A DNA stretch of 64,000 bases. Source: Pseudobdellovibrionaceae bacterium (lineage in GTDB: Bacteria > Bdellovibrionota > FAC87 > UBA2466 > JACKAF01). Shown in pieces: positions 16,976 to 24,850 of the stretch. Where the stretch lies: contig JACKAF010000002.1 in the NCBI GenBank assembly GCA_020635235.1, forward strand, positions 434,001-498,000, in the 5' to 3' direction. Position 1 is the stretch's first letter. Each line of letters starts with the position of its first letter. The notes beneath the pieces are model-generated. The model had not been told where the DNA came from. It was given only the letters and a program-made list of their open reading frames with translations, and ran no database searches. The position numbers and the translations under genes were made by a program.

Positions 16976-18670
16976 CTATCCTACGAGCGTCATGAAGTCC
17001 TTTGGAACCTCTTTGCCGAGGATTGCGTCGAACAGTCCCGATTCCTTCGCCGCTTCTGGGTCATTGGTAATTGCGTAGATGCGCTTTACTCCCAGTTTCC
17101 GCAGGGACTTCGCGATATCTATCCCACTGTGGCGGGAGTTAAGAAAATGAATGTCAACAAAGGCCACGGCGTCCTGAGCTAGCGAAAAGGCGTTCTGCTC
17201 GACGAACTCCTCCCATCGGGTGAATTGGGCCAAGGTAACGAAGCTGTGATTGGCCGCATACTGTCGCCAATTCGCATGAACGAACTTCTCATCGTCGAAG
17301 ACCAGGACTATCCGCTCACGGATCTTTTCCAAGCCTCCAGCATCAGGCGTGTCTTCCTTAGCGACCCGCTCGGGAGCTGCTATGGATGGCAGCGTGAAAG
17401 TGAACCGTGTTTCCTCCTCGCTGGCAGAGGAACAGGTGATCTCCCCTCCGTGGGAGTTTACAATCTTTTTCGAGATGCTTAGGCCCAGACCCGTACCGTT
17501 TTTCTTTCGTGTGAAAAACGGACTGAAAAGCTGGGCCGCATCCTCTTTGCTGATGCCAGGACCGGTGTTGGAAATATGAAACTGGATCTGGCTCTTTTCC
17601 GGTACGTCTTGGCTGGTAATGCGAATCAGACCGGACGGGTCCTTCCCGGTCCCAATTGCCTGAACCGCGTTTTCAAAGAGGTTCGTAAAAACTCGGGAAA
17701 CCTTCTCGGGGTCCGCCATGAGCATCTTTTGATGGCGGAGATCGTAGTCCACCTTGACATGAATGTCGGGATAGAAACGTAGCGTTTCGTGGACACAAGT
17801 CTTCCACAACTTCGTGGCGGAGATTTTCTCTACTTGCGGGGTCATCTCACGGCTCGTATCGAGAATATCTTGGAGCATGGCATTTACTTTTCGAACGCTC
17901 CCCTCGATATCGGTGCAGAGCTGGACGCCCACCCTGCGAACGAGCTCGTTCTTGGATTCAAGTAGCGTATTCAGTGCCAGCTTCATGACCTGAAACGGCT
18001 TTCGAATGTCGTGGGCCACCATCCGAGTTGTTTCCGCAATCGCGGCATTTCGTCCGTCCTCAGTAATCTTGTCCAAAAGAGGATTTAGGATCTGTGCCTC
18101 GACACGTCTTACAAGAACTCGGTGAGCAAATGTTGCACCTAAGACTGCAAGAAAAATGGTGAGCCACAAAACCGGCGGAAACAGATCTCGAAACGTCGTG
18201 GGTCGAATGGCCGCCTGATCGATGTGAGCGATCTCCTTTTCGCCAATCCTAATGGGAGTGCTGGTAAACGCGTGGTTTTTGAAAATCGCGTCTGCATCGG
18301 CGGAACCAAGGCTGCAACCCTTGATCTTCTGGGGAGCCTTTCCCGGAATCCCATACTCAATTCGTATACATGCCTGGACTGACGGATACTTCTCACGCCA
18401 CTCCGAGAGAAGGGAATCCATGCGAAGCTGAATCCCCTGACTTGAATTTAGAAAGACATCGGCGGCAAAGAAACTCTGCTGTGACTTCATCACGTCGGAA
18501 AGAGCAGAAGCCGTATTTTTCAATTTCTCGTCAAACTGCTGTTTGAGTAGAAACGCCACGGCGAACATCAATAGAGCAACGACAATGGTTATGGGCAGCC
18601 AAGTCGTTTGCCGGAGCCGTGCCCTGAGAAGCCTGGTTGAAACAGGTAACACTATTCCCACCTCCGCCAA
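16976..18670 (-). CDS. Membrane hybrid histidine kinase with a C-terminal receiver domain
   Basis: The 564-residue protein has a membrane helix at about 25-43, a periplasmic region with two cysteines (101 and 119), and a second helix at about 165-184. The kinase core follows with H220 in VAHDIRKPFQ, N334 in NLFENAVQAI, then NTGPGIS and GTGLGLSISKK. Residues about 453-560 form a receiver-like domain with D459/D460, a phospho-acceptor D506 in FVDIHF, and K553. It overlaps the binding-protein gene by 19 bases. I infer that the periplasmic region is touched by the partner binding protein, which would report a ligand to this kinase. Confidence 0.85.
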   Translation of the reverse strand: MAEVGIVLPVSTRLLRARLRQTTWLPITIVVALLMFAVAFLLKQQFDEKLKNTASALSDVMKSQQSFFAADVFLNSSQGIQLRMDSLLSEWREKYPSVQACIRIEYGIPGKAPQKIKGCSLGSADADAIFKNHAFTSTPIRIGEKEIAHIDQAAIRPTTFRDLFPPVLWLTIFLAVLGATFAHRVLVRRVEAQILNPLLDKITEDGRNAAIAETTRMVAHDIRKPFQVMKLALNTLLESKNELVRRVGVQLCTDIEGSVRKVNAMLQDILDTSREMTPQVEKISATKLWKTCVHETLRFYPDIHVKVDYDLRHQKMLMADPEKVSRVFTNLFENAVQAIGTGKDPSGLIRITSQDVPEKSQIQFHISNTGPGISKEDAAQLFSPFFTRKKNGTGLGLSISKKIVNSHGGEITCSSASEEETRFTFTLPSIAAPERVAKEDTPDAGGLEKIRERIVLVFDDEKFVHANWRQYAANHSFVTLAQFTRWEEFVEQNAFSLAQDAVAFVDIHFLNSRHSGIDIAKSLRKLGVKRIYAITNDPEAAKESGLFDAILGKEVPKDFMTLVG

Positions 18671-19779
18671 TGAACCCCGCGATTGCCTTTCAACTCGAAA
18701 AGCTCCAGTGGCTTAATAGGATCACCATCTTTACCGTAGGCTAGCTCTCCAGCCATTCCGTGATACTTCTGCCGATGAATTGCCCGGATGATCTTTTCCC
18801 CTCTGATTTGGCGATTCTTTTTCAGCGTACGGACCAATACCGAGGCCGCATCATACGCGGCAATCGTCGTCATTGAGTGCGGGTACTGAGAACAATACTT
18901 CTTGTGAAGATGGAGATAATTGACCGACTCAGGGCCTTCAACTCTGTCGTTCCAGTGCTTAGGGTAAATAAAACGGATTCTTCCCGAGCGAGTCCCCAGG
19001 AGGTCGATAAATTTCGGCTGTCCCTCGACGGTGTCGCTCGAAAGAAGCGTAAGCTTTGCGCCTCTTGATTCCAGAGCGACATACACATTTGCGATACTGG
19101 CCTGCATGATGGGAACAAAGATAAGATCTGTCGGCTCCTCTAGTACCTTCTCTATGAGCGAGTCGAACGCGGTAAACCCCTCGAAGGTGGGAAAATCGCG
19201 TACTTTGATCCCTGGGTTCAGTTTCTTGATTTCCACCGCGAAATGGCTGCCAAGAAAGTCGGAATATGGCTGTGAGGTATTTCGAATAATGGCAACCGAA
19301 CGAGCTTTGAGTTCCTGACTAGCTAGCTTCGCAAGCAGGTATGACTGCTGGTAATCGTTAAAGGGGATGCGGGTTACAAATTTCTTTCCGGCGGTGACGC
19401 TGGGATTAGTCGCCGTGGGAGCGACAAAGGGGATCCCAGCCTCTTCAAAGACAGTTCCGGCAACGATAGCGTCAGTGGAGACAAGCGTTCCCACAACAGC
19501 ATCGTATTTCTCCTGGGCGATCTGTTTGGCTGCCTCCAGTGTGCTAAACATATTGTGGTCGCGGGTTACGAGAGTAAAGGAAGCGTCGAGTCCCTCTTTC
19601 TTAGCCTGTTCCACCACCGCCCTCGTCATACAGGCCGCTTCCTGGTTACAGGTGCAGTTGAAGTGCCCCGTCATCGTGTCGGCGTAGAGTGCTGCGATGC
19701 GAAAAGTCTTTGCTTGAACGCTACTAGCGCCTAGAGTGGCGAACAAGAATACCAAGATAAATTGGCCCATCTTACTCAT
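18652..19779 (-). CDS. Periplasmic ligand-binding protein (Leu/Ile/Val- or AmiC-type fold)
   Basis: The 375-residue protein has a signal peptide ending about residue 23 (GASSVQA-KTF). It shows the type I periplasmic-binding fold: VGTLVSTDAIVAG, GIPFVAPTATNPSVT and AIIRNTSQPYSDFLG. These proteins bind small organic solutes for ABC transport or for signalling. There is no permease gene nearby. The neighbours are a sensor kinase (overlap 19 bases) and a sigma54 regulator (ATGA overlap), so sensing is more likely than uptake. Near the N-terminus three cysteines are close together (NCTCNQEAAC), unusual for this family and possibly a metal or redox site. Confidence 0.8.
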   Translation of the reverse strand: MSKMGQFILVFLFATLGASSVQAKTFRIAALYADTMTGHFNCTCNQEAACMTRAVVEQAKKEGLDASFTLVTRDHNMFSTLEAAKQIAQEKYDAVVGTLVSTDAIVAGTVFEEAGIPFVAPTATNPSVTAGKKFVTRIPFNDYQQSYLLAKLASQELKARSVAIIRNTSQPYSDFLGSHFAVEIKKLNPGIKVRDFPTFEGFTAFDSLIEKVLEEPTDLIFVPIMQASIANVYVALESRGAKLTLLSSDTVEGQPKFIDLLGTRSGRIRFIYPKHWNDRVEGPESVNYLHLHKKYCSQYPHSMTTIAAYDAASVLVRTLKKNRQIRGEKIIRAIHRQKYHGMAGELAYGKDGDPIKPLELFELKGNRGVHWRRWE

Positions 19780-21149
19780 ACGCCTACCGCCTTTTTCCTG
19801 TTTTTGGCTTCGATCCCGAGCCGCTTCATCATGTCGTAAAGCGTGCTATGGGCTATTCCGAGGCGCCGGGAGGCTTCCCGTATAGACGGACTTTCCTGTA
19901 GCGCGAGAAGGATCATTTCTCGCGTGAGTTCCGGCCCTCCTGATTCCTGCGTTTCTTGTCGCGACGAACCATCATCAAAAAACCGAGCATCCAAGTCTTC
20001 AGGCGTAATCTTGTCGTTCGGGCAAATGGTGCATAGCTTTTCGACTTCATTCTCTAGCTCGCGGACATTGCCGGGCCAGCCGTACTTTTCAAAATAACGG
20101 ACGGTTCTGAGTAAAAACCGCTTCGGAGCCGAGCCAGGAGCCGCAAACTTTTTCGTGGCATTTAAGATGAGTGACGGAATGTCCTCAGGCCGCTGGCGTA
20201 ACGCCGGCACCGGAATGCGAAGGACGTTCAGCCGATAATAGAGATCCGGGATAAATTCTTTGTTCTTCACCATGAGTTCGATCTCGGGCTTCGCGGCGGC
20301 CACGAGCCGGAAATGCACTTTGTACTCGCGGGTGCTTCCAACAGGACGAACCGCTTTTTCTTGTAGAGCGCGAAGTAGCTTTTGCTGGGCCACAAGACTT
20401 AAGGTGTGAACCTCATCAAGAAGAACGGTTCCCTCTCCGACTTCCTCGAAGATGCCTTTCTTCGTGGCATTGGCTCCGGTGAAAGCCCCCTTTTCTACCC
20501 CGAAGAGTTCGGATTCCAAAAGCTCTGTTCTTTCGGCATAGGCCGCGCAGTTCACAGCGATAAAACGATGACGGCTATTGCCATGAATGGCGCGGGCAAT
20601 GCACTCCTTACCCGTTCCCGACTCTCCCGTGACGAGCACCGTTGATTTGCTATCTCTGAACTTCAAAACAAGGTCCGCGACCTTCGCCATCTTTTCCGAA
20701 ACGCCCACCAAGCCAATGGACTCAATCTTCTTTGAGTTCTCGTTCGTCTCTGGAGGGGGAAGCGTTAAGTACGTCTCCTTGTATTTCTGACACCAGCGTC
20801 GAACTATCGCGACGAATTCTTTCAGGTCGGTATTCTTATCGACATACTCCACAGCACCAGCGCGCCAGCTATGCTTAAGAGCTTCACGCGATGGATCGTT
20901 TGAGTAGATCATCACGAACGCTTCGGGGCGAAGGGTGAGAACCTCCCTCGCCATCTCAGCACCGTTCTCGGTCCCCAACTGGTAGTCCAAGATGAATAGC
21001 GCGTACTGGTCGCCGCGCTCCTTCACAAGACGAAGCCCCATCTCGCGAGAGGCGGCGATATCTACGGTGTAGCCGTTGCGTTCCAAAAGATCGCGCGTCA
21101 GCTCCAACGTTATCTTGTGGTCGTCTACGAGTAAGAGGCGAAATGCCAT
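19776..21149 (-). CDS. NtrC-type sigma54-dependent response regulator
   Basis: The start is the ATG at 21149, preceded by AAGGA. The 457-residue protein has a receiver domain (D10, phospho-acceptor D55, K105), an AAA+ domain with Walker A GESGTGKE (175-182) and GAFTGA (221-226), the loop that contacts sigma54, and a Fis-type C-terminal helix-turn-helix ending AKNRKKAVGV. It activates transcription from -24/-12 promoters. It leads an operon with a binding protein and a hybrid kinase, and a sigma54 promoter at 21204-21219 precedes it, which suggests autoregulation. Confidence 0.92.
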   Translation of the reverse strand: MAFRLLLVDDHKITLELTRDLLERNGYTVDIAASREMGLRLVKERGDQYALFILDYQLGTENGAEMAREVLTLRPEAFVMIYSNDPSREALKHSWRAGAVEYVDKNTDLKEFVAIVRRWCQKYKETYLTLPPPETNENSKKIESIGLVGVSEKMAKVADLVLKFRDSKSTVLVTGESGTGKECIARAIHGNSRHRFIAVNCAAYAERTELLESELFGVEKGAFTGANATKKGIFEEVGEGTVLLDEVHTLSLVAQQKLLRALQEKAVRPVGSTREYKVHFRLVAAAKPEIELMVKNKEFIPDLYYRLNVLRIPVPALRQRPEDIPSLILNATKKFAAPGSAPKRFLLRTVRYFEKYGWPGNVRELENEVEKLCTICPNDKITPEDLDARFFDDGSSRQETQESGGPELTREMILLALQESPSIREASRRLGIAHSTLYDMMKRLGIEAKNRKKAVGV

Positions 21150-21203
21150 GATCCATCCTTGCCTAGCGACCGCCGAACCAACCGGCGTCGGGAAGGTCAC
21201 TAG

Positions 21204-21219
21204 AGCAACCGGCGGGCCA
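21204..21219 (-). promoter_or_regulatory. Sigma54 (-24/-12) promoter of the response-regulator operon
   Basis: Read on the minus strand the site is TGGCCCG-CCGG-TTGCT. The consensus is TGGCACG-N4-TTGCW, so only one conserved base differs and the GG-to-GC spacing is exact. It points at the sigma54 regulator gene, whose ATG at 21149 is about 45 bases beyond the expected transcription start. This is strong evidence for self-activation of the three-gene operon. Confidence 0.75.
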
Positions 21220-21319
21220 ACTGCATTCCGATGGGATTCGGGTCGAGTGAAGTGGCTGATTTATCGGGAGGAAGTGGTGGAATGACTCTCGCCCGGAGGG
21301 TAAGAGGAATTGCCGCTAC

Positions 21320-21636
21320 TTGTCCGTCCGTACAGGGTTTTTAGGATGGTTGTTCCTTTTCAAGGCAGCTAAGCCTTCAGAATTAAATGCACAATGGAAC
21401 AAAACAGTTTTTGTCCGACTCGGACAAGAAAAGGGCGCATTTAGAGCCCTAAAACGGGGTTAACGCCATCAGATTTCTCCGTTTTCAGTTCTTGTACGGA
21501 GCCGGACAAGAAAGCTCTGTTTCACCACGTTTCCGCTCGCTCTGTACGGCGTGTCCGTTCGTACAGAAACATCGGACAGAAAGTAATCCCGCGCCACCAC
21601 TTCGCTTTTTCAAATCCCACTCTGTTCGGTCGTACA
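21320..21636. repeat. Cluster of TGTMCG-N2-4-CGKACA palindromes (candidate operators) in a gene-free stretch
   Basis: The 670 bases between 21150 and 21818 have no convincing gene. Five related palindromes lie at 21321-21334 (TGTCCG-tc-CGTACA), 21412-21426 (TGTCCG-act-CGGACA, inside a perfect 8-bp-arm palindrome TTGTCCGAcTCGGACAA), 21493-21508 (TGTACG-gagc-CGGACA), 21552-21565 (TGTCCG-tt-CGTACA, preceded by a half-site at 21543) and 21623-21636 (TGTTCG-gt-CGTACA). A half-site lies at 21573-21578. Repetition of one dyad at several spacings is typical of binding sites for one dimeric regulator ahead of an element's main promoter. Confidence 0.7.
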
Positions 21637-21778
21637 AGTTTTGAGTTTTTCAATTTCCGCGAAAAACAAAATTCCTCGCAACATTCCAATCGCTTCCGAT
21701 GAAACGGCGCCAGTGGCACGCCGGTTGTAATTGTTCCCTCCCAAATTCCAGTTCTTTTCCAGGACGAAAGAAAAAACA

Positions 21779-21795
21779 CTTCGCAATTTGCGAAG
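21779..21795. promoter_or_regulatory. Perfect palindrome in the leader of the sigma-like gene
   Basis: CTTCGCAA-T-TTGCGAAG has two perfect 8-base arms and ends 23 bases before the ATG at 21819. It could be an operator or a small RNA hairpin in the leader. It is different in sequence from the TGTMCG dyads upstream. Confidence 0.5.
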
Positions 21796-21818
21796 CACTC
21801 AAACGCAGGGACGTTGTT

Positions 21819-22304
21819 ATGCATGATTCAAAAGAAAAAGATGAACGCGCGAAATTATCTTCTTTGACTCTGGCTCTAAAGGAAAATTCGCAGGGCTGGT
21901 CCGAAGAGGAATGGGAGTCCTACCTTCACACACTTGAAATCCCATTAAGAGAAACACTGACGAGGAAATATGAGGACCTCGCTGAATCCCTAGAGGCGCC
22001 CGATCTTGAAACTTCGGAGATCACCGAGAAAGCGATGCTTCGCCTTCAGGATGCCATTAGCCGACTCTCTCCAAAACAAAGAACGGTCATTCAAGCAACG
22101 TTCTGGGAGCGCCTCTCAACGTCGGAAATCGCGAGACGCTATGGCATGGGGCGTACCACCGTCCAGATGCATTCAGCCAGGGCCATTACCCGCTTAAAGC
22201 ACCTGCTGTCGGCAAATTTTCCTCTTAGTGAGAGGGCAAAAAACCGTTCTTCGCACAACGCGTGTCCGGCCCGGACAGAAACACAAGAAAAACGCGATGA
22301 GTGA
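21819..22304 (+). CDS. Sigma-70 region-4-like regulator, first gene of the conjugative element
   Basis: The ATG at 21819 is preceded by CAGGGA at good spacing; the longer frame to 21699 has no ribosome site. The 161-residue protein has an acidic N-terminal part and a sigma region-4-type helix-turn-helix: SRLSPKQRTVIQATF followed by LSTSEIARRYGMGRTTVQMH. Region 2 (promoter -10 binding) is absent, so it is not a full sigma factor. It may act as a sigma-like activator, or it may bind the operator cluster upstream. A palindrome of the same type (22263-22277) lies in its 3' end. Confidence 0.7.
   Translation: MHDSKEKDERAKLSSLTLALKENSQGWSEEEWESYLHTLEIPLRETLTRKYEDLAESLEAPDLETSEITEKAMLRLQDAISRLSPKQRTVIQATFWERLSTSEIARRYGMGRTTVQMHSARAITRLKHLLSANFPLSERAKNRSSHNACPARTETQEKRDE
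22263..22277. promoter_or_regulatory. Sixth TGTCCG palindrome, at the 3' end of the sigma-like gene
   Basis: TGTCCGG-c-CCGGACA is a perfect dyad with 7-base arms. It belongs to the same class as the sites at 21320-21636 and lies just before the microprotein gene at 22297. It may control a second promoter within the operon. Confidence 0.6.
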
Positions 22305-22392
22305 GCGGGGAAAGGCCCTCGTCAAAGGAGTCATTTTTTTAGTGCGGATCGTCTTCATCGCCTTCGCGGTGGCGACTGTCATTGGCGCTTAA
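22297..22392 (+). CDS. 31-residue single-helix membrane microprotein
   Basis: The ATG at 22297 overlaps the stop of the sigma-like gene (GATGAGTGAG). The product begins MSERGKALVKGVIFLVRIVF and ends AFAVATVIGA, with a short basic N-terminus and one hydrophobic helix. The next gene has its own ribosome site 5 bases after this stop. The overlap and clean hydrophobic profile support translation, but short frames can arise by chance. The function is unknown. Confidence 0.45.
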   Translation: MSERGKALVKGVIFLVRIVFIAFAVATVIGA

Positions 22393-22408
22393 TTTCAGGA
22401 GGAACCAA

Positions 22409-22591
22409 GTGAAAGAACAAAAAAAGAAACCAGGAAAACTCACGTCAGATCAAATCCAGGTCTATGTGGTCGCTGTCTGCTGGATAGGAATCTTCGTAGC
22501 CCTCATGGTCTACGGAGCAACCCATTCGTCGAAGCCGCCGAAGGAACTTCCCAAGACATTTCACAGAGAGTGGTCGGGAAAGTTCTATTAA
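22409..22591 (+). CDS. 60-residue single-helix membrane protein of the conjugative element
   Basis: The GTG at 22409 follows a strong AGGAGG site (22397-22402). The product is basic at its N-terminus (VKEQKKKPGKL), has one membrane helix (VYVVAVCWIGIFVALMVYGA) and a short basic tail. I do not recognise the family. It sits between two sigma-region-4-like genes, so it may act as a membrane-bound partner such as an anti-sigma-like protein. That idea rests on context only. Confidence 0.55.
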   Translation: MKEQKKKPGKLTSDQIQVYVVAVCWIGIFVALMVYGATHSSKPPKELPKTFHREWSGKFY

Positions 22592-22602
22592 AGGGGGCAT
22601 GG

Positions 22603-22908
22603 ATGCAGATGCTTCAAACGACAAATCTCTTCTCGCAGGCCCAGCACCAGGCGGTGCGAGAGCTATTGCACGAATTATCGCCGACGGAGTTTCGAGCCCT
22701 AGCACTTCGATTTTGGGGCTCCTACTCGCTGGACGATCTTTCGAGCGATATGAACGTGGATTGGGATCACGCGAACTCGATATTATCGCGCGCCATGCGG
22801 AGGCTCAAAACCCTCTGCCTATCCCACCCCGCGTTTGCGGCACGGCTATCCAAGGCGACTACGAGGCTGAACCTTAATGAACCTATATCGGAAAAGGAAA
22901 ATCAATAA
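22603..22908 (+). CDS. Second small sigma region-4-like protein
   Basis: I choose the ATG at 22603, eight bases after GGGG; longer frames start inside the previous gene. The 101-residue product contains ELSPTEFRALALRFWGSYSLDDLSSDM and then ANSILSRAMRRLKTL (read in two parts), matching the spacing of a sigma region 4 helix-turn-helix. No region 2 is present. Its stop overlaps the next ATG (TAATG at 22906-22910), so the genes are coupled. It probably works with the first sigma-like protein in control of the transfer genes. Confidence 0.6.
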   Translation: MQMLQTTNLFSQAQHQAVRELLHELSPTEFRALALRFWGSYSLDDLSSDMNVDWDHANSILSRAMRRLKTLCLSHPAFAARLSKATTRLNLNEPISEKENQ

Positions 22909-23318
22909 TGTTGGCAAAGAAAATCGAACAAACTGAACCCGTTCAAGAAAAGGCAAAGGCGTATCGCTTTGATGTGTTCAAAGGGGCCGTTGATGCCAAC
23001 GGCAAGGTCCACAAACTTAAGAGCGTTGGTAACGGCTATCTCGTCGATGGCTGCAAAACCTACACGATTTACCTAAAAACCTTTCTCGAAGACGTATTCT
23101 ATCTGCTTCCCGAGCAGAAGAAGATGACGAAGGCTGATTTTGTGATTCTCACCCGAGAGCCATCACAGAATCCGGCCCGCAAATTCTTCTGGAACAACGT
23201 TGGTGAAGGATCGCTTCTCACCGGTGAGAACGCGGGCCTTCTGCAACTGAGCTGGGACATGCTCGGAGTCTCCGACATTTACCTGAACCTCTATCCACGA
23301 AACCCGGACGGTGAGTAA
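22908..23318 (+). CDS. Conserved-looking hypothetical protein of the transfer region
   Basis: This 136-residue soluble protein has a basic N-terminus and a middle part with YRFDVFKGAVDANGKVHKLK. I do not recognise the family. The regular beta-strand-like pattern and GYLVDGCKTYTIYLKTF suggest a compact alpha/beta domain. It is coupled to the gene before it (stop-start overlap) and lies 30 bases before the pilin gene. It may be a cytoplasmic accessory protein of the element. Confidence 0.6.
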   Translation: MLAKKIEQTEPVQEKAKAYRFDVFKGAVDANGKVHKLKSVGNGYLVDGCKTYTIYLKTFLEDVFYLLPEQKKMTKADFVILTREPSQNPARKFFWNNVGEGSLLTGENAGLLQLSWDMLGVSDIYLNLYPRNPDGE

Positions 23319-23348
23319 GCCCGAAACTCATTTACACAAAGGACAGTT

Positions 23349-23639
23349 ATGAACAGAAAAAACGTCGAGACGATTTGTCTCTTCCTAATCGTTGCGACTC
23401 TCGTCCTCTTTCCAGATTCTTGTTTCGCAAGCTTTGAGTCCTCCCTGATGGGACTGAAGTCCAAGCTCACCGGGGTCATTCTTCCTCTGGTGTCTGTGAT
23501 TGGCCTTGGCATCGCCGCCATGAGCTTTTTCACCGGAAACCCGAACGCGAAACAGCACATCGTCTATGCAATCGCTGGCTGCATCTTCGGGTTTGGCGCC
23601 CAGGCCATCGTCGATTTCATCGCCCAAACGGTTCGCTAA
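23349..23639 (+). CDS. virB2: VirB2/TrbC-like pilin of the type IV secretion system
   Basis: The 96-residue protein has a long signal sequence (to about residue 27, SCFASFESS) and two further hydrophobic segments separated by a short polar loop (NPNAKQH). This is the VirB2/TrbC plan: a processed pilin with two helices that forms the conjugative pilus. It precedes a lipoprotein, VirB3 and VirB4 genes in the usual order. The identity is inferred from topology and order, since pilins vary strongly in sequence. Confidence 0.8.
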   Translation: MNRKNVETICLFLIVATLVLFPDSCFASFESSLMGLKSKLTGVILPLVSVIGLGIAAMSFFTGNPNAKQHIVYAIAGCIFGFGAQAIVDFIAQTVR

Positions 23640-23647
23640 GGAGACTT

Positions 23648-24838
23648 ATGCAGTTAGTTATCTTGGTGGCTTTTCTCGGATTCATCACAGGTTGTAGCTT
23701 TGAGGAGGGGCCAGCACTTCCCGAATCTTCGGCCCTTAAAGCCTACCTCGATCCCAAGCCGGAGCCGAACCATTACGAGGTCAAACTTCGTTGGGCTATT
23801 CCGGAAACAGGCCCCTCGTGGGTCGTTCATCGCCAAGAAGACGACAAAAGCCCAGTGCTTTTGTCTACTCTTGCAGCTTCGGCGAACGAGTACACCGATA
23901 GCAATATCGTTCCCGGAAAGAAGCACAAGTATCAGCTCGGTGCTTTGACTGAAGGAAATTACGAAGACGTCGCTGCAACCTCAATCATGGTTCCGAAAGA
24001 CATGGAGGTAAAGGATCGCCTTGTGATTTCTCGAATCGAAGGAGTTGGGCGTCTCTTCCTATCGAAGACAGCCCACCTAGTATCTGAGGGAAAGGATGCC
24101 GCCATCTCCGTTGATGAAATCATCTCGGAGAACGGCGTTGTCGAGTCCTTCTCGGAAGGGGCGCAAGCTCCGCTCGGAGAGGCCGGACGAAACGGTGGGC
24201 TCATTACCATCAAAGCGAGGCGAGGAAGGGGCAATCTCATCGTCCATGCACGAGGCGAAAATGGAGGAATGGGAATCCCTGGCGCAAATGGCGTGAACGG
24301 GAAGAAGGGGCAAGAGGGTCGTTATGCCCTTGGAACTCATAATTCTGTAGACGTGGTTTGCGGTTGTGGGCAACGCGCCCGCGAGCTTCGAGAGGCGATG
24401 AAACAGGGAAATATCTTTGCCATGTTTCAATTTAACGCGGAGCGAGCGCGTCATCGCTGCATCTCCCAACCTACCGATGGCAGCCAGGGTGAAGCCGGCA
24501 CCGCCGGGGCTCCCGGATCACACGGCGGAAAAGGCGGCAATAGCGCTAAAGCGTTCGTCGAGATCGAAGACCCCTCGCAGATTCAGGTGGATGTCTTTGT
24601 CATCCCCGGAAAAGGCGGAACGGGTGGCCCAGGTGGAATCGGAGGCCGTGGTGGCCCAGGGGGAAATCCCGGCAGCACCTCCCTTGACTATTACTCGAAC
24701 TGCCGCGAGCCCCAAGCCGGCCCTCCTGGACAAAACGCCGCGAACGGAAAACCAGGACTTCCCGGAATAGATGGCACTCACGAACCATTTTGCTTGCGGC
24801 TCGGGAATATCAAAAGCCCTGACTGCAACAAATTCTAA
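23648..24838 (+). CDS. Large lipoprotein with collagen-like Gly-X-Y segments inside the secretion operon
   Basis: The 396-residue protein has a lipobox cysteine at residue 16 (FITGC). Residues about 30-125 look like a fibronectin-type beta domain. The rest is glycine-rich with collagen-like triplets: GENGGMGIPGANGVNGKKG, GEAGTAGAPGSHGGKGG, GKGGTGGPGGIGGRGGPGG and GKPGLPGIDG. Cysteines flank and interrupt the repeats (CGCG and a C-terminal pair), suggesting disulfides. It lies between the pilin and VirB3 genes with the normal short spacing. I infer a surface-exposed fibre or adhesin for mating contact. No known T4SS subunit has this form, so the role is unproven. Confidence 0.75.
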   Translation: MQLVILVAFLGFITGCSFEEGPALPESSALKAYLDPKPEPNHYEVKLRWAIPETGPSWVVHRQEDDKSPVLLSTLAASANEYTDSNIVPGKKHKYQLGALTEGNYEDVAATSIMVPKDMEVKDRLVISRIEGVGRLFLSKTAHLVSEGKDAAISVDEIISENGVVESFSEGAQAPLGEAGRNGGLITIKARRGRGNLIVHARGENGGMGIPGANGVNGKKGQEGRYALGTHNSVDVVCGCGQRARELREAMKQGNIFAMFQFNAERARHRCISQPTDGSQGEAGTAGAPGSHGGKGGNSAKAFVEIEDPSQIQVDVFVIPGKGGTGGPGGIGGRGGPGGNPGSTSLDYYSNCREPQAGPPGQNAANGKPGLPGIDGTHEPFCLRLGNIKSPDCNKF

Positions 24839-24850
24839 AGAGGGGAACTT

